Of a stretch of DNA of 64,000 nt, positions 23,336 through 34,118 are shown one piece after another (position 1 is the stretch's first letter; every line of letters begins with the position of its first letter). The notes under the pieces were generated by a model. The model searched no databases and was not told where the DNA came from. It saw only the letters and a list, made by a program, of their open reading frames with translations. Source of the DNA: Symsagittifera roscoffensis. Lineage: Eukaryota > Xenacoelomorpha > Acoela > Convolutidae. A program made the position numbers and the translations under genes. Location of the stretch: positions 55,034,617 through 55,098,616 of the forward strand of contig NC_087070.1 of the NCBI RefSeq assembly GCF_963678635.1. Direction: 5' to 3'.

Positions 23336-24820
23336 AAGTATGCCGTAAAAAGAGTTATTTTTGGTCGAAACCGTTTGCAAAAAAAGATGAAACTTTTATA
23401 AAAACCTTTTTGCCAAGCGGAGTTGTTTTTGGATAGCTCGGAAAATTATTTTGTTCTATCTGAAAAAATGTCAACAAAGTTTTTGCATTTTTTGGAAATC
23501 CGCTCTCCAACAAAAATGTTTCATCCACCACTGCTCTAAAGCAATTGCAAAAAAATATAGCATCAGAGCAGCCGATTGAAAAAATCTAAATCTAACTCAC
23601 CATTCGTAAAGAGGCGCGAAGCAGAGGAGTAAGAGAAGCAGAGTTAGTGAACAAAAGATCACGGCTAATACTACACACACATTGCATTTTCCCATTTAAA
23701 GGCTGAAAATTGTTTCATAGAACTTGCATTTGCTGCTTCAGTTGTTATTAAAATAATTAATTTCATGAATAATTTATGGTATAATTGATCACAGCGCTTC
23801 ATCGCATCAAGAAATTTTTTTTGAGAATTTAAAAAAAAAATGATTTTTAATATCCTTTATATTCCTAGTATGTATATACCTTTATATGGTTTTTATGAGT
23901 TGGTTTACCCCATAAGTTTTGAAATTATATATCGATTTCACTGTGTTGTTGGACAATTAATTGATACATTCTCCAATTTTTCAGGAATATTTTTCATGAA
24001 TAATAAAAAGTATCTGACTAGAGAAGAAAATTATGAGAACCAAAATTACCAGCAATTTTTTTTGGCTTTAAGAGGCGTAAAATTGAAATTAATTCCACAT
24101 AAACTGAGCGAATTCGAATAAAATTTTCAAAGTCTGGCAAGATTGGCTAATAGTACTTCATTTAGAGAACATTGTAGGGTTAAGCTTCATATGGTTACAT
24201 CTAGTGTACATGAGAATTCTTCAACAAGTTTTGTTGGTGTTTCGTTTATAAGTTTAACAGGGATAATCGGTTACTGTGCAAATGGCACAGAATGTTCCGA
24301 CAAAAATTGTATGAATTAACAACATATATATATTTTTAAATTGGTGTCGTTCTTTCGGCGTGGTGTGATAAAAAAATCTCGACAAAAAGTAGAACTTGAG
24401 CATTTTTGTAAGTCATAGTAAAATATGCAAATTGGAAAGCAATTTCCGAAGAAAAGTGACAAGAAAAAAAATTGAAAAAAGATAGAACCAAAAACTAACT
24501 TTACTTGAGTGAAACTATAATTTCAAGCCTTAAAATAAGCATAAGTTAGACGAAAATTCAAATTTTCAAACTGATTTTTCTCAACACCAGGAAACTTTTT
24601 TTCGAATTTTCAAAATCTCGTTCGATTCTCGAATGAAAGGGCTTTAATATGATATATCATTCAATCTAGTCCGATAATTATTTGTGGTACCTGATTTTGC
24701 GTGGAACACAAAAAAAACGAAAACAGACCCGATTACAAAGTTCCTCCCAATTTTCAATGAGCGGAAAAACAAATAAAATAAATCGCTCCCGGTTAGTTTT
24801 GTATGGTAGTTTGTTTCGAG
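23336..24820. other. No gene seen
   Basis: AT-rich. A plus-strand ORF at 23840-24121 (93 codons, hydrophobic start) has no recognised motif and no supporting context. Confidence 0.5.
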
Positions 24821-24824
24821 GCTT

Positions 24825-25620
24825 CTTGTTTTTTTTCGACTTTCTCGACCATTCGATTTTCTCGTTTGTTTCGACCGTCTCGATCAAATTTTGGTTTTTT
24901 CGTATTTTTTTCGACCATTTTTTGTTATGTTTTGAATTTCGCGAGCAAGTGTCGGTTTGCTTTTTCGACCCAACAAAATTTCTTTAAAGTCTCTTTGTTA
25001 GACTGTGTTCCAATATGCTTCGACTTTATCGACCAAAAATTGACATGTTTGGACTTTTTCGACTGTCTCGACCAACTTTTTTTTAAAATTGATTTGTTCG
25101 ACCTTTCATAAAAAGTTTCAAGTTTCATGACTAAAAATAGGTATGCTTTGGCTGTCTCGACTTTCTCGACACACAAAAAAAAATCCAAAATCCATTCGAC
25201 TCATTTCAGTTTTGCTTAAACCTGGGTGACTAAAAAATCGAAAAGCGCAATTATTCAAATAATCATCGGCCAACTCAGGTCTTTTCTGCGGAGGACGAGC
25301 AATCAGCGGAAATGTCCAAGACCGGAAAGGGTCTTAAAGCAGAAACACCTAAAATTAATGATGTTTTTATACTTGGTCAAATTGTTGAAAAATTTTTAAG
25401 CTCTTAAACCACTCGGCGCCTCGACCGGTCATCTTTTTCTGAAAACAATAGTCGAGAGAAGTTTTCGTTCGTCGGTAAAAATGTTTTAAACGAAACCATA
25501 CGAACCGAGTTTCAGAAAAAAACTGTCAAATTCCGTCCGTTTGATCAAAAAATTGAGAATTTCGAAAGTTAACGGTTTGCTCGACCAATTTTTTGACTGT
25601 GTTTGACCTATGTTTCAATT
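24825..25620. repeat. Degenerate TTTCTCGACCA / TTCGAC minisatellite
   Basis: TTCGAC, CTCGACC and TCTCGACTTTCTCGAC variants recur dozens of times between about 24825 and 25195 and again near 25410-25600. Both strands therefore give biased ORFs (Phe/Asp/Leu-rich forward, Lys/Ser/Glu-rich reverse) that should not be read as proteins. Confidence 0.65.
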
Positions 25621-26367
25621 TTCCTGGCCAAAAATTGGCATGATTGGACTGAGCGCAAACTATGTCTCTTATTTTATCATCATTTTAACCAAAATTGTGT
25701 GTTTTGACTTTGTGCTTGATTTAAATTTGCTTCTCGACAGCGGATGTTTAAATCAAAAAAGGCTTTTTCTCAACTTTCAAATTCGAATTTAATATCGAGC
25801 ACCTCTCTCCGGGAAAAAAACTTATGGGCACTGAGAGTATGCTCTCAGAGGCGGATTGAATTTTTTGCGAATTGGTTGGTAGAAAATGAAATTGTTTCGA
25901 AAGTCCCAGAAACCTTGAGGTTGCTTAAATTGTTTTCCGTATTGTTTGTTCTCGAAATTCAGTTTATCATAAGAATAAATAAGTTAAATGAAATAAATTT
26001 AGGAGCCAAAATGAAGCAGCTGTTGTGCAATTTTTTGAACTATTTTGAAAATATAATAATTGAACAATTTGAAAGTCAAGCGTTAGAGCTTTCAAACAGT
26101 GCAAGTTGTAAACGAATGACTTAAAATGTTGTGCAACATTTTTTTTCGTCCATCAATTCATGTAGTCTGATTTCGATTCAATTTTGACGTCTGGTGATAT
26201 AATGTTTGCACTGTTCAGAGTTTTCATCAAGCCACTTTTTTAAAAATGAAAGCGCAAAACGCTAGATTTGAGCAAAAAACGTGCACCGTTTTTCATACTT
26301 TTACTTGACACTTTATATTACGTAACTTGGTTTCTCAATTATTTCAAAAAAGTGAGTTGGGATGGAA
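25621..26367. other. No convincing gene
   Basis: A plus-strand open stretch of 126 codons (25744-26124) is the longest ORF. It has no recognised domain, and no homologous copy is visible elsewhere in the window. Confidence 0.45.
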
Positions 26368-27760
26368 GGTCTAACTCATAGAGTAATTTCAGATAGGGTA
26401 CATCGTCTGTTTGTCACGCTATCTTATTTTAGGCCGGATAGATTCGTGCAACTTCTTAGTCTAGTACCGATCTCAATCTTACTCTTATATCTCTTAGTCT
26501 CAATAGATCTAGAGTATACTGGTTTTGTTATGATTCGGTCTCTTGGAGAAAGCAGATAAGTTGTAAGTTAACTTCAAATCTCTCTGGTGCTGAAATTACA
26601 AGTATTTTCAGCACTTACAAATAATTGGGTTATTAGTTTGATGGAGTGCGATTGGTTAGTCTTTAATATTTTATAGGGATAAAATATCTAAATTATAACC
26701 AATAATCCGGGGTTTACAGAGTTTTTTTGTTCTTTGACATCTATCGGTAATGGAGGTTGGACGATGGTCGTTTGTATTTCGCGAGCATCACTTCTATTTC
26801 GTTCTTGGAGGAGGAAGCTCCAGGAAGCTGGAATCAAGGATATCAGTCTGTCATTTAACAATGACTGTGACCGCCAACAAAATCAATCTGATTTCCAAAT
26901 GGTTTGTTGTGATCGTTTGTTCTTGTTGGGCGAAGAACTGTGTTTCGATCTTGCTTGGGAATGGCGTGAAGATCGAGTTTGGAGGGAATGCCTTGTAACT
27001 CGGATCTGTACGTATACTTGAACATCGAGGGGGTCATTGGTCTGATTCAATGAAGTCCTTTGCTGCGATGTCAAGTCGTACTTCAAATCCTTTGAGTTGT
27101 GATTGTGGGCGGCATATCGGTTGTGTTCAGCCACTCTGTGGATTGAGTGTGAAGGGGTTGTCTCAGTTTCTTGATGCTCGTCTTCTTGATTGTGTGTGAT
27201 CTATATACTGCATTATATAAGTTACATATATTAATTTTTGTTAGTTCTGTTTTTAGTTATGATTTTTATTAGTTTTTATCACAGAAGCTTTTATTTTAGT
27301 TCTGTTATTTTTGAAGAGTTACTCACACTTGAGTAGCTCTTGTCAAAAGTAGGGAGTGGGTCAAAAAGCGTGATTTCTAGCAAGCCTGCTATAAATTATG
27401 CTCAGGACGTCCTATTCTGTGGGTTAGTCCAGGAGTGAGGGTATGATTTCAAGCTAGTTTTTTATGGGGTCCTGTTTTGTGTTAACCTTTTGATGTTAGT
27501 ATGTTACTGGTTTTTCCTTTTGTTGTATTGGTTGTGTCCTTTTCTCAAAAATCAAATGGTTTGGTTTGGGTTTGTCTTTCGACTTTTTGTTGTTTTAATC
27601 TTTCTTTTTTAGACTTATCAATAGTCTTCAAAAGAATAATTTATCCAGTTCTTAAGCCGGTTTAATCCGGTTTGGGTACCGTGGGGTTTTTTTAGTCATG
27701 CTGTTAGTTTGTGCTTTATGATGTTTAGTAAGCTGCGTTGGTTAGATTAGATTAGATTGA
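26368..27760 (-). repeat. LTR of Gypsy-A copy 2 (approximate)
   Basis: It shares the whole landmark series with the other LTRs: the ATACTGG...GATCTA block near 26510, the small-ORF region 26883-27134, and GGTTTGGGTACC near 27670. A GATTA short tandem run at about 27745 marks a local expansion at the upstream edge. Confidence 0.75.
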
Positions 27761-27933
27761 AATTATTTATCTATTTTTATTGTATTTTAGATTTACTACA
27801 TTGGGGAAAAAATTTATACAATAATTTACTACTGTAGAGAAGAATTTTTACTGCATTATTCTTTGCGGTTTGTTAAAAGAAGTTTCGAACTTTTATTTGG
27901 TTTTTCTGTTCGTAGATGATCGTGATCTGAAGT

Positions 27934-28017
27934 CTAAAGAAAAAGAAAAACATGTAATAAAGAATGGTTAGTTTTATTTCGAATTTGTTAGTTTTAATTT
28001 ATTCAATTCATACTTAC
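27934..28017 (-). other. Candidate intron (84 nt) after the ORF4 stop, copy 2
   Basis: On the minus strand TAA is followed directly by a GTAAGTATG donor, and the segment ends TTTTTCTTTAG, as in copy 1. Confidence 0.5.
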
Positions 28018-28385
28018 TTAATCATAGGGAAATAATCCATGAGGGAAAACATTCTGGATGGCATCAGATGTGGTTAGTAGCTTTTACAACATGCGAATGA
28101 TGTTTTTAGTCTGAAGTAGTGGCGAAAGCAATTGTAGTGCCTTAATGTTTTTTTAGTTCTTCAGTGCCAATGGAAAATTCGTAAGGTGTGTTCTGAATAA
28201 GGTTGAAAAGCTTGTGATTATGTTTAGTTTTGTGTATAAATTCTAAAATTGAAACGTCGACAGGTTGTATGTACTCGTGCGGGACAATTAGTGGTCGGGA
28301 TTCTTCCACATTGAAAGTTTTGCTTAGGGGACACAATATATACATCTGGGTGATGGGATCATAGTTGCGCTTAGTAAGCTAGTCG
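28018..28385 (-). pseudogene. ORF4 C-terminal fragment, copy 2
   Basis: Reverse-strand reading at 28142-28345 includes ILEFIHKTKHNHKLFNLIQ and EFSIGTEELK, aligning with ORF4 of copies 1 and 3. A frame change follows, and the end HG-x-F-P then TAA at 28018-28020 matches the other copies. Only the last ~110 residues remain. Confidence 0.75.
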
Positions 28386-28489
28386 ATTGCACTCGAAGCT
28401 TGATGATTATATTCAAAGTATAACAGAATTTTTTAAATAGTTTCTGAGGTATTCACTTGTTTATTTCGGCAACAGGTTTGCTAAAAAGT

Positions 28490-28495
28490 GTCACG
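28490..28495. repeat. Polinton target-site duplication, left
   Basis: GTCACG directly precedes the AGTAG terminus and is repeated exactly after the right terminus at 46471-46476. Six bases is the duplication length known for Polintons. Confidence 0.93.
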
Positions 28496-28664
28496 AGTAG
28501 GATGCATAAAGTGCGTTAGGATCGGGGAGGGGGGTTGTCATACATGGATGACCATTAGGTATAAATCATAATGGTCACCATGTATTAAATGATCAGCAAT
28601 GTTCACTATGTAATAATCCTAATTGTCACCATGTATGATTTTATACCTAATAGTCACCATGTAA
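28496..28664 (+). repeat. Polinton left terminal inverted repeat
   Basis: About 169 bp that matches the reverse complement of 46303-46470 with scattered single-base differences. It includes a G-run (28521-28531), TTGTCATACATGGATGACC and several GTCACCATGTA motifs. Confidence 0.93.
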
Positions 28665-28880
28665 TAATCCCAATTGTCATCATGTAATAATTATAATTGA
28701 TAGTCCCCATGTGATAAATGCCCATGTTTATCAGCAACGTTCACCATGTAATAATACTAATTAACCCCATGTATTTTTAAAACCTAATAGTCCTCATGTT
28801 TTAATGCTAATTGTCACCATGTATTAAGTTTTAGCTTATAATCCTTATGTAATCTGCAAGGTTTCTATTTCCAATTGTCA
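28665..28880 (+). repeat. Subterminal array of (A/G)TCACCATGTAATAAT-like units
   Basis: Beyond the matched inverted repeat the left end continues with about eight degenerate units of TAGTCACCATGTAATAAT spacing 20-40 bp. The right end has only the units inside the inverted repeat, so the array is asymmetric. Confidence 0.7.
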
Positions 28881-28947
28881 CCAAGTAATTTATGAATTCA
28901 ACTGGTACCTAACTGATTACTATAAAATTGAAGTGGAACAAAATTTC

Positions 28948-29025
28948 TTGGGGTCCGAGTAGAGGAAAACGCATGGCGCTCGACTCTCAGCCGAAAAGCG
29001 GCGTTTCGAAACCCTCCGGAAATTG
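28948..29025 (+). other. tRNA-like sequence (possible SINE head or tRNA relic)
   Basis: TCCGAGTAGAGG resembles a pol III A box and GCGTTTCGAAACCC a B box about 50 bases later, with a CTCGACTCTCAG segment where an anticodon arm would lie. Acceptor and T stems do not pair well, so it is not a functional tRNA. It sits inside the Polinton left end, between the terminal repeats and the protease gene. Confidence 0.3.
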
Positions 29026-29236
29026 TACTGTTACTGGCACCAAACAGTTGCTGGTATGGTGATATCCCTCCACATCGGGAGATCGATTTTGTAATTTTTT
29101 TCTTACTTTGATAAAAGCTTAACTTCTCGGATTACTGCTATTTAGTTAATAATTGGGTAAAATTTCAATTACTCAAAGAATCTAGTGTTCACAATTAAAT
29201 TGAAAGGTGTATAAATCAGCCATAATAAATAGTTAG

Positions 29237-29685
29237 TTAATGGGTAAGCATGTGAGTTAGGAAAAGTTTCAAAACATGATCATTTTTGTAAACAAAATCA
29301 GAAGCATCACCATTAAGGTTTTTATCATAAATGAAATGTGCAATATAAATACAAAAAGAACCGCACATGGTAGAGTTTGAGTCTTGCGTGGGAAAGTTTC
29401 TCATCAATTCAGTCACCTGATGAAAATTCTCGTTCAATCGTTTATACAGATTGGTGTACTGCCAAAGAGGAAGACCGAGAGGATCAGCAAAATATAAAAC
29501 GTTTCTTCTGTTTCATATCACAATCCAATGTATCCCCGGAGAATCTGATTTTGAAGTGTTCACAATCATAAAGTTATTGTTTAGGACGTGAGGTGGAAAA
29601 ATGTCGGCTGCAAATACTCCAAAAAACTTATATTTCAGATGTTTGCAATTCTGAATGAGGTCCTGAAACTAGATTTCATCCATTT
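29237..29685 (-). pseudogene. PRO: Polinton cysteine protease (adenain/Ulp1-like)
   Basis: It would cleave capsid precursor proteins during virion maturation. The minus-strand frame has the family order: NNNFMIVNTS, then catalytic His in GIHWIVI, acidic residue in FADPLG, Gln in QDSNS and catalytic Cys in MCGSFC, followed by IYIAHFI. The frame is continuous but interrupted by two stops: a TAG near the N-terminus (about 29665) and a TGA right after GIHWIVI. All catalytic residues remain. It overlaps or abuts the capsid gene end, as expected for a tightly packed late gene cluster. Length (about 145 residues) is slightly short for the family. Confidence 0.85.
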
Positions 29686-29694
29686 CCAGACTGT

Positions 29695-30992
29695 CTAAAT
29701 AGGAAGAACGTTCTTTTTAACTTTGCGGTCGGAGTTAATAAATACATTGGATGAGCGTATACCCCAAACAAAACTTTCCAGGTTTGCTGTCAAAGCGTTT
29801 GAGAATTGAAGATCGAGTAAAACTGAGCAGTTAGTAAGTTCTGGATGCAAGAAGTCATGAGCTGCCTGCTGTGTGCTAGTGAGATCGAAACACAAAATAA
29901 AGTGCTGTTGGTAGTTATCCAGAGTGATTCTCAGCCCGCAGTGCAACAAACCTAGCGCTGATAGTGTGTTGAAGAAGAGACGTTTATGAACTTGTGTACT
30001 AATTGGTGTACTTGCTATTGGTAAACCGTTCCGTCTCAAGGTAACTTGCTCCAATTCAACCTTTTGATAATGAAAAGGATTCGTTCGGTTTGTTCCTAGA
30101 AATGCATTATTTCTGTTCAATGCTATTATAATTTGTCTCACCGGTTCACGAGCAAAAATATCTTCCTGTTGCCAGCTGCGCTGACCAGCTGTTGCAAGAA
30201 GTGTTTATGTAATTTCTTCTTGATATGGGTAGTTCGCAGGAGTTTTGACCAAAGTTGATTCAATGGCAGAGAGCACATGGTTGGTCACAGTCATTTTTCT
30301 AACATATAGGTTCGCTTCAAGTATTTGCAGCTTGTAATGCTTCGCAGCTTCTTCAGATATAATGAGAAAGTCTTCATGAGAACGTCTGTAGGAAAGTCTG
30401 AGGGTAACACCGCTCAACAGAAGCTTGTCACAAGTGAAAAAATCAACTCCAGTGGACCCATAGAACCAAATTTTCCTCGATTCACGGACCAGTTCTCGTT
30501 GAGATGTGAAATCAGCTGCATCTATTGCAGCGGGATTGTTTTCAAAACGATATCCCTGACACTTAAGCCATGAGTCCTTGTCTCCTTTACTGTTAGAAAA
30601 ATCTGTTCCAATAAAATTTTTATGCGCAAAATTAATTTTGGCATTTAAGATTTTGAGTCCATTAGCAGAGAGGGTACAGTCAGAGAAAAGGGAATACAGG
30701 GAGTTGTTTACGAGGAACGGTGAATCAGACACATTAGGATCAGTGTTGTCGTATCGCAGATCAGCTCCATTTGATTGCGTTACTTTGCATCGTATTTCCA
30801 AATAAATTTTTTGCAGGTCAACAAAAATATTACGGTCACCGGTGATTTCAATTTTCAATTGGTCTATTAGGTGAATAGACAGGTCCAATTTTTTTGATCG
30901 AAAGCGTTTTCAAAAGTAATCAAAAGGGGTTGTTTTTCAAACAAATCCAGAGAACTATGGGTAGCTTCATTGGGTAACAAATTAGCGATCAT
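29695..30992 (-). pseudogene. MCP: Polinton major capsid protein (double jelly-roll, F54H12.2-like)
   Basis: It forms the pseudo-hexameric capsid shell. The ATG is at 30990-30992. The N-terminal part (SLDLFEKQPLL) is joined out of frame, at a run of seven A near 30893, to the long frame 30205-30888, which contains VNNSLYSLFSDCTLSANG, YKLQILEANLYVRKM and SAIESTLVKTPANYPY. A single TAA at about 30209 separates this from 29695-30141, where REPVRQIIIALN, NPFHYQKVELEQVTL and CFDLTSTQQAAHDFLHPEL match the second jelly roll. Total about 430 residues, normal for the family. One stop and one homopolymer shift are the only breaks seen. Confidence 0.93.
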
Positions 30993-31025
30993 TTTTTATG
31001 TTTGAGAAAAAATCTGCTGGACTTC

Positions 31026-31403
31026 TCACTGGTCTGATTTTTTTCTTCGAATGATTGTTTTTCTTTTTCGAGCCCCTACTGACCTTGATCTTTGTAATCC
31101 ATTCATTGGTGTCTTTCGACGAAGTCTACCACAACCTAGTTGTTTTCTTGCAGTTTTTGCGACAGCTTTTTTCAATGCTTGATTGGCAGACTTCTTTTTC
31201 ATAGCGACATCAATCAGTTCTGGCGCTGCACTCATCAAAAAATCTCTGCCCAGTTTTTTCGCAGCCCGTAGAATAAACCGTCGTGCAAACGGTATAGCAA
31301 GACGACCAATACCAGCAGCCAAAGCGCAAAATCCACTGCCGCGTTGTCTGTAGTGTCAATAGAAATGAGGAAGTGAAGCTTGCTTTGCATAATATTGTTC
31401 CAT
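31026..31403 (-). pseudogene. Small basic virion-like protein (protein VI/X-like)
   Basis: It begins MEQYYAKQASLPHFY at 31403, only 7 bases after the penton stop. It is broken by one TGA (about 31356), then continues GIGRLAIPFARRFILRAAKK as an amphipathic Arg/Lys-rich helix, with PELIDVAMKKKSANQALKK and a very basic C-terminus (KRKTIIRRKK). This amphipathic-plus-basic layout between penton and MCP is characteristic of Polintons and is usually compared to adenovirus core or protein VI-like polypeptides; the exact role is inferred. About 126 residues. Confidence 0.7.
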
Positions 31404-31409
31404 TGGTTT

Positions 31410-32262
31410 TCAAACAAAGCGCTTGAATTTTAGAGTCAACACAACTTTACCAGTTCCTGCAAAGGGCACTAGTCTTCCAGTTTCTGTGCGCAACTGTACC
31501 GATATTGATTGCACAGATGAAGTGAATAATTTTTTGTAGTCTAAATTAGTGAAGTTTTTTCGATGATTAGGTTCAATGCTGCAAGCACTACCGTTGTTGA
31601 TGCGTCTATTTGAATCAATGACGTGTAACAATGAGGCCTTTGCATCTCCAACAGTTTGGTTTTGAATAATGTCATTATAGACAAAAATTAGACTTGTCCC
31701 ACTTGATAAGTCATATGGGAAATAAGACTCGTACAGTTCGTTTCCCTCATAAGATGCATCGAAGGAGGGTATCATTTTGTAACCAATGTGGTATACACCG
31801 TACTCATCAAGCTTTGCATTTTAGCCTAACAGACTGGGTATTTGGGGACTTGGGAATGAGATTCCTTCATTCGCGTTCATCCAAATGCTCCTGCTATTCG
31901 TGATTTCTTGAGGAGTTGCATCGAAATGAATTTTGTCTTTGAGTTTTGTTTTTATCTCATTAATCAATTGTTCTATAAAAGTGTACTCTCCTGATTTGAT
32001 AAAAATTTTTTCGCCATACTAAGGTCTGGAAACTGTATTCCGATTGCCCGCGTTGGATTTACTGGTTACTACTTCGGATGCTCTGAAGTACGTAAATTCC
32101 TCATCAGTAACATTGTTTAATTTTGTGGGGAAAATTATTTCTCCGTCTAAAGCTTTTTCTTCTTTTCAAACATTTCTAAAACTGGTCAAAGTGTTGTCTG
32201 GGAAATAATCCATTGATGCTGTTGAAATCAAAAGTACAGTAAACTCATCACTGCCCATTTTC
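31410..32262 (-). pseudogene. Polinton minor capsid (penton-like) protein
   Basis: It would occupy the capsid vertices. The single minus-strand frame runs from ATG (MGSDEFTVLLISTAS) at 32262 to TAA at 31410, about 283 residues. It shows the conserved motifs EYTFIEQLINEI, GYKMIPSFD, KKLFTSSVQSISVQLRTE and the C-terminal GKVVLTLKFKRF. Three in-frame stops (TGA near 32170, TAG near 32020, TAA near 31810) interrupt it, yet there is no frameshift. It lies upstream of the small basic protein in a late-gene cluster. Confidence 0.85.
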
Positions 32263-33267
32263 GTTATAATCAGCTTTGTTTCCAATTAAACTAAGTTCTT
32301 TTTCATAAAATTGTCCGCTGATTTCTTCCTTTTCCGCATCAGCGAGACTGTATGTTGGAGGGTTTACAGTAGAAATGGCGACTATTTCAAAAACTTCGTC
32401 TGTAAAAATCTGCTTGTAACCTTTTCTAAAAGACAAGTCAACTTTTGCTATTCGCACATAGTCACCAACATAAAATTTTGGTTTCTGTACCAACTTCGAT
32501 GAACTGTTTGACATTAATGAGACTAAAGCAAGTACGTTTTTTCTTGTGACCTTGTTTGGAGCCAATTTTGTTACTCTATTAACGCGTGAAATAATCGTTT
32601 GAACAAAAACTTTGTAATTTTTCAATATAACTGTAAGTCCATTCAAACTCCAATTACTTGTAGATAATACTTTTCAGCGACCGAATGTTTCTTTCGGCAA
32701 ACGCTGATTTTTTTCACTGTGAGTATTGTATTTGATGATTTCTCGTTTAGAACATAACTTTTCGAGCTCTCCTTTAAACTCGGTGCCTTTGTCAACCCAA
32801 ACTTTTTTGTTGTTTCGTTTTGATCATTTTTTGAAAGCTTCGGTTGTTTCTTTAGCAGATTTGGTCTTCAGGGGTTTCCACTCGTAAGTAGCGAGAGAGA
32901 AAATTGACAGCAAATAACAAATATTGTACCGCTCGGTTATATTTAGCCAATTTATCAACATAAGCCAAGTCAAGAGACCAAATTTCGTTGATATCGTTAA
33001 CAATCACTTTTAGCCGAGGATATGTTTTACGAAACAATCCATACTTTGTATGTGATGATTGAGATCTGGGAAAACTTTTAACTTTTTTGGTGAGAGTTGA
33101 CTAGCATTTGTTAAACTTTTAACGCTACCAAATGCAGCTGGACCTTTCGTGTAGAGTATTTTGAGTTTCTTTTCTTCACTGATAGTAGGATTTCCATTCT
33201 TTTGTTGACGCCGTCGCAAACGATTCTTTACTGCTTTCATAGTTTTTATCATCGTCGTCAACGTCAT
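32248..33267 (-). pseudogene. INT: Polinton integrase (retroviral type, F54H12.3-like)
   Basis: It inserts the linear element DNA and makes the 6-bp duplication. The N-terminal region has GPAAFGSVKSLTNASQLS (33010-33267). The core has WSLDLAYVDK with the first catalytic Asp (about 32960), VWVDKGTEFKG with the second (about 32790) and the RNIRSL helix with the catalytic Glu (about 32690). The C-terminal chromo/SH3-like domain reads GDYVRIAKVDLSFRKGY (32248-32646). All three acidic residues are visible but in different frames: small shifts occur near 33050, 32870, 32830 and 32690, most of them in A runs. Terminal residues overlap the penton start. Confidence 0.9.
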
Positions 33268-34108
33268 CCTTGGCGGGGAAATATTCTTGTTTCTCTGTTT
33301 TTCTTTTGTCGGATTGCTTGGTTATGGGTTTGAGAGTTGTCGATCGAGTCTTCGAAGAGGAGGGTTTTGTTCTCTTCGAGTACTCAGTTGTCGGGTTGTC
33401 GGAGACGAAGGAGGAAGAAGTTGAAGGCTTAGCTGCTTCGCTCTTATGCGAGCGGAGAATCTGTTTGGCATAAGTGTTGGACGCTAAACTAGGATCAAGA
33501 TTCAGTTCTTTCAAAATTTTTGGATAAAAAACACCCTCAAGTTTTTTTGTGTTTTGCTGTGTATCGTAGATTCAATTTTAACGAGTGTTGGTTTTCCTTG
33601 AAGTAGAACATATCCGTCAACGTCTAAAGTCAAGGATTCAACTTTGAACAACTGCTTTAGCACTATGTTTGCCCTTTCCAAATTATTAGCTTCCAATAGC
33701 TCTTGAATGGATTCCATAAACATTCGAAACACTTCAGCGGTTTTCGATTACTTTTTTCATCGTTTTTTTTTCTATTCTCTTTGAACTTGTCTGCTGCAGA
33801 GAATTGTATGATTCAACATTTTTTTCTGCCTCATCATCACCATCACCACTGAAATTAGAAAGTGCAGATAAATTTCTCTTATGAAGATTTGGTACTAAAT
33901 TACTAGGGGTTAAAGGAATAGAAGATGTTGGGCTTAATGGTGGTGGAGAGTCACGGCTGATATTTCGTTCTCGAAATCGTTGTATGTAATTGAGTTGAGA
34001 TGATTTGTCGTTAATTAATGGATTATGAAGGATTTGAGATTGTGGTGCAGTTTTTTCATCTGGAGCATATGTTTTTCGAGGAATGAGGATGAATTCTTCA
34101 GCATACAT
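33268..34108 (-). pseudogene. Polinton small conserved protein (PY-like), with disordered middle
   Basis: The N-terminus MYAEEFILIPRKTY (34108) and a later GYVLLQGKPTLVK ... VFYPKILKELNLDPSLA (33480-33640) match the layout of a small protein often found next to the ATPase in Polintons (a lysine/hydrophobic N-motif, then a C-terminal helical domain). The name is tentative. A Ser/Pro-rich linker lies at 33734-34000 and a Lys/Ser/Asp-rich tail runs on towards the integrase. Breaks: a shift near 33735 and one in a run of seven A at about 33545. Function unknown; a DNA-binding or virion role is possible. Confidence 0.5.
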
Positions 34109-34118
34109 GCCTGAGGTT

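Larger units (their letters stand above)
26368..28385 (-). mobile_element. Gypsy-A copy 2: 3' LTR plus end of ORF4
   Basis: Reverse complement matches the 3' end of copies 1 and 3. The LTR end (ACTCTATGAGTTAGACC) is at 26368, and the ORF4 C-terminus stops matching at about 28370-28385, after ATCATAGTTGCG. The 5' remainder of the element is absent. Its truncation point lies about 110 bp from the Polinton insertion site but is not the Polinton border, so the deletion came from a separate event. Confidence 0.85.

Noticed and set aside
24682-25188. Overlapping ORFs on both strands rich in Phe/Asp or Lys/Ser
   Set aside because: Produced by the TTCGAC minisatellite.
25744-26124. 126-codon plus-strand ORF in unique DNA
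   Set aside because: No domain, no repeat copy and no promoter or splice context. Kept only as a note.
28948-29025. Functional tRNA gene
   Set aside because: Box A and B are present, but the acceptor and T stems do not pair. At most a relic.
29237-32262. Alternative genetic code or stop readthrough to explain in-frame stops in Polinton genes
   Set aside because: TAA, TAG and TGA all interrupt genes, frameshifts occur in neighbouring genes, and the same decay affects the unrelated Gypsy elements. Simple pseudogenisation is sufficient.
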